DNA from: Shewanella sp. TC10
Lineage (GTDB): Bacteria > Pseudomonadota > Gammaproteobacteria > Enterobacterales > Shewanellaceae
DNA length: 35,484 bases
Direction of reading: 5' to 3'
Assembly (NCBI RefSeq): GCF_009663145.1
Contig: NZ_VKHR01000056.1
Span: 24 to 35,507 of the forward strand
The position numbers and the translations under genes are program-made. This document shows, in pieces, positions 33,537-35,484 of the stretch. A model generated the notes under the pieces. It ran no database searches, had not been told where the DNA came from, and saw nothing but the letters and a program-made list of their open reading frames with translations. How positions within the stretch are numbered: the stretch's first letter is position 1; every line of letters begins with the position of its first letter.

Positions 33537-34770
33537 AAAATACCTTGTTCCTGTTGCCATCATTGCTGCTGTCGTCATTGCTATTGCGCTAATTACCAGC
33601 AACCCACCGACCTCTAAACGTGGTGGTAAAAAACCGTCAGCTAATGTGACTGTCGAAGCTTTGCAAATCCAGTTACAAGATTATCAAATTGAGGTGAGTA
33701 GTTTTGGGGTGGTAAAACCTCGTACTCAAAGCTCATTGGTGACTCAAGCTTCTGGGCAGATTTTGTCTATCAATTCTAAGTTTCGTGAAGGTGGTTTCTT
33801 TAAAAAAGGCGACGTCTTAGTGCAGCTAGATGATCGAGATTATCTTGCCGAAGTGAAAATAACCCAAGCGGGTTTATTGCAAGCACAGCAAGGCCTGCAA
33901 GAAGAGCAGGCTCGTGTTGAACAAGCGTTAATTGACTGGAAGCGTTTAGGTAATGGTCGTGAACCCACAGATCTAGTATTACGTAAACCACAGTTAGCAG
34001 CGGCGCAGGCATCAATGTTATCCAATCAAGCTCAGCTTGATAAAGCTTTGCTTGCCCTAGAACGCACTAAAATTGTCGCCCCTTTTGACGGCCGAATCTT
34101 AGAAAAAAACGTTGATGTGGGCCGAGTAGTGTCGACTAATGCAGAACTCGCTACGATTTATGCCACTGACTATGTCGAAATCCGTTTGCCAATTAATAAT
34201 AAAGATTTGGCCTTAGTTGATTTGCCGGAACAAGGCAAAAGAGCTGTTGCTCCTGTGCAATTTGAATCTGATTTAATTGGATCGCAAAACTGGCAAGGTC
34301 AGCTAGATCGCACTGAAGGTGCGATTGATAGTAGTTCACAGCAGCTATATGTGGTGGCGCAAATTGATGAGCCATTTAGTTACCAAAGCCAGAAGCAAAT
34401 GCCATTGAAAATAGGCCAATACTTAACGGCTAAAATTGAAGGGAAAGTATTGAAGGGAGCCATTGTTATCCCGACAAAATCGATTTACCAAGGTAGCTAT
34501 GTGTATGTGGTAGAGGATGGAAAGTTACTGCGCAAAGAGGTCACAACCTTGTGGAGAAACAGTCAAGATGCAGTGATTTCATCAGGGTTACAAGCTGATG
34601 ATAACTTGGTTACCACTTCATTAGGCCAAGTGAGTTCAGGTACACCAGTCTCTATAGCTGGTGCAGCCAAACCAATGAGAGCATCATCTGAAAACCGTCC
34701 TGAAAATGCCAACAAAAATAAGCCGCCTAGAGGCGAGAGAATGGCAAAGAATAAGGAGGCACAACAATGA
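33529..34770 (+). CDS. RND efflux periplasmic adaptor (second system)
   Basis: This 413-residue adaptor has an N-terminal membrane anchor (LVPVAIIAAVVIAIALI, about 5-21). The first lipoyl half follows (VTQASGQILSINSKFREGGFFKKGD), then a helical hairpin (about 110-175), the second lipoyl half (TKIVAPFDGRILEKNVDVGRVV) and barrel domains. The last 35 residues are charged and low-complexity (Asn/Lys/Arg-rich), beyond the usual adaptor end. ATG 33529 lies inside the end of the channel gene, overlapping it by eight bases. The pump gene overlaps its stop in an ATGA arrangement. It serves the NodT-type channel and the pump beside it. Confidence 0.9.
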   Translation: MNKKYLVPVAIIAAVVIAIALITSNPPTSKRGGKKPSANVTVEALQIQLQDYQIEVSSFGVVKPRTQSSLVTQASGQILSINSKFREGGFFKKGDVLVQLDDRDYLAEVKITQAGLLQAQQGLQEEQARVEQALIDWKRLGNGREPTDLVLRKPQLAAAQASMLSNQAQLDKALLALERTKIVAPFDGRILEKNVDVGRVVSTNAELATIYATDYVEIRLPINNKDLALVDLPEQGKRAVAPVQFESDLIGSQNWQGQLDRTEGAIDSSSQQLYVVAQIDEPFSYQSQKQMPLKIGQYLTAKIEGKVLKGAIVIPTKSIYQGSYVYVVEDGKLLRKEVTTLWRNSQDAVISSGLQADDNLVTTSLGQVSSGTPVSIAGAAKPMRASSENRPENANKNKPPRGERMAKNKEAQQ

Positions 34771-35484
34771 TAGCTTGGTTTACTAAAAACCATGTTGCTG
34801 CCAACTTGCTGATGTTGTTCTTGTTGGTGATTGGACTTGGCTCATTATCGACACGTATTCCATTGGAAGTTTTCCCAAGTGTGGACTCTGAAGTCGTATC
34901 GGTGAATATTTCACTTCGCGGTGCAACGCCAGAAGATGTTGAGCAAGGGGTGACGATTCGAGTCGAAGAAGCGGTACAAGATCTCGAAGGGATTAAAAAA
35001 ATCACTTCGACCTCTTCAGAGGCCTCATCAAGTGTGCGTATTGAAGTTGAAAGCAATTACGACCCCCGTGAATTACTCGCTGATATTAAGAGTCGAGTTG
35101 ATTCAATTAATACTTTTCCGGTAGATGCTGAAAAACCGGTTATCGCGCTAGCTCAGCGTAAACGTGAAGTGATTGCGGTTACGGTGACAGGTAAATATAG
35201 CGAGAAGGAAACCTTAGAGTTTGCTGAAGTGGTGCGTGATGAATTACTGCGCTTAGATGGGGTCACCCAGCTAGATTTAAGTGGTGTGCGTAATTACGAA
35301 GTCACCCTAGAAGTGTCACAAGATAAGCTGCAACAATATCAACTTACTCTAAGCGAAATAGCCAGGGCGATTAACGCCTCTAGTACCGATATTTCTGCAG
35401 GTAACTTGAAAACTCAGGGCGGCGATATCTTATTGCGCTCAAAGGGCCAAGCGTATTACAAAGATGAATTTGCCAACATTGCCA
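34767..35484 (+). CDS. RND efflux pump, N-terminal part (runs off the window)
   Basis: Only the first 239 codons are present. The start IAWFTKNHVAANLLMLFLLV is the first membrane helix of an RND pump. LEVFPSVDSEVVSVNISLRGATPEDVEQGVTIRVEEAVQDLEGIK and STSSEASSSVRIEVESNYDP follow, the usual porter-domain start. This branch differs from the AcrB-like pump upstream (no FFIDRPIFAW opening) and resembles the larger group of RND permeases paired with NodT-type channels. AAGGAGG lies before the ATG, which overlaps the adaptor stop by four bases. The proton-relay residues lie beyond the window. Confidence 0.9.
   Translation, partial: MIAWFTKNHVAANLLMLFLLVIGLGSLSTRIPLEVFPSVDSEVVSVNISLRGATPEDVEQGVTIRVEEAVQDLEGIKKITSTSSEASSSVRIEVESNYDPRELLADIKSRVDSINTFPVDAEKPVIALAQRKREVIAVTVTGKYSEKETLEFAEVVRDELLRLDGVTQLDLSGVRNYEVTLEVSQDKLQQYQLTLSEIARAINASSTDISAGNLKTQGGDILLRSKGQAYYKDEFANIA

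Overview
The window looks like chromosomal DNA of a gammaproteobacterium, most probably Shewanella or a close relative. This is inferred from the AT-leaning coding style, the gammaproteobacterial gene set (gor, prlC, rlmJ, rsmJ, and ribB behind an FMN riboswitch) and the mix of osmolyte transport, RND efflux and secreted peptidases. No rRNA, tRNA, CRISPR array, phage module or complete insertion sequence was seen. Most genes are ordinary housekeeping or transport genes. I found no multi-gene system that I can defend as wholly new. The unexplained signals are mainly regulatory elements, repeats and broken genes.

Layout. 1-2.1 kb: on the minus strand, a class I glutamine amidotransferase behind a secreted protein of unknown function, then a DUF1330 protein. 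2.6-4.6 kb: a BCCT osmolyte transporter with a long helical tail. 4.8-8.1 kb: a small accessory block with a C45-type Ntn hydrolase, a UPF0126/TRIC-like channel and a LysR regulator. The hydrolase and channel promoters share an almost identical upstream element at identical spacing, which suggests one regulon. 8.3-13.7 kb: glutathione reductase, a small secreted protein, an outer-membrane beta-barrel protein and oligopeptidase A. 13.8-17.6 kb: a PilZ protein, ribB with its FMN riboswitch, a thioesterase, a 3-methyladenine glycosylase I relative and a TetR regulator. 17.7-24.2 kb: a metallo-beta-lactamase-fold hydrolase divergent from tetR (two matched 21-bp operators lie between them), an AcrAB-like adaptor and pump, and a secreted thioredoxin. 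24.3-29.5 kb: an AbgT transporter, then a probable operon of lytic transglycosylase, M28 peptidase and small lipoprotein. 29.6-31.7 kb: divergent rlmJ and rsmJ, then a small gene interrupted by a stop codon. 32.1 kb to the end: a second RND system (NodT-type outer-membrane lipoprotein, adaptor, pump) that runs off the window.

How the parts fit. Convergent gene pairs are mostly separated by strong bidirectional hairpin terminators. The two RND systems differ in design: the first has no outer-membrane channel gene and probably borrows TolC, while the second carries its own channel. gor, rlmJ, prlC and rsmJ are adjacent in E. coli. Here all four keep their relative strands but are split by about 16 kb of other genes. 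Short tandem repeats recur in four places, three of them with a 15-bp period.
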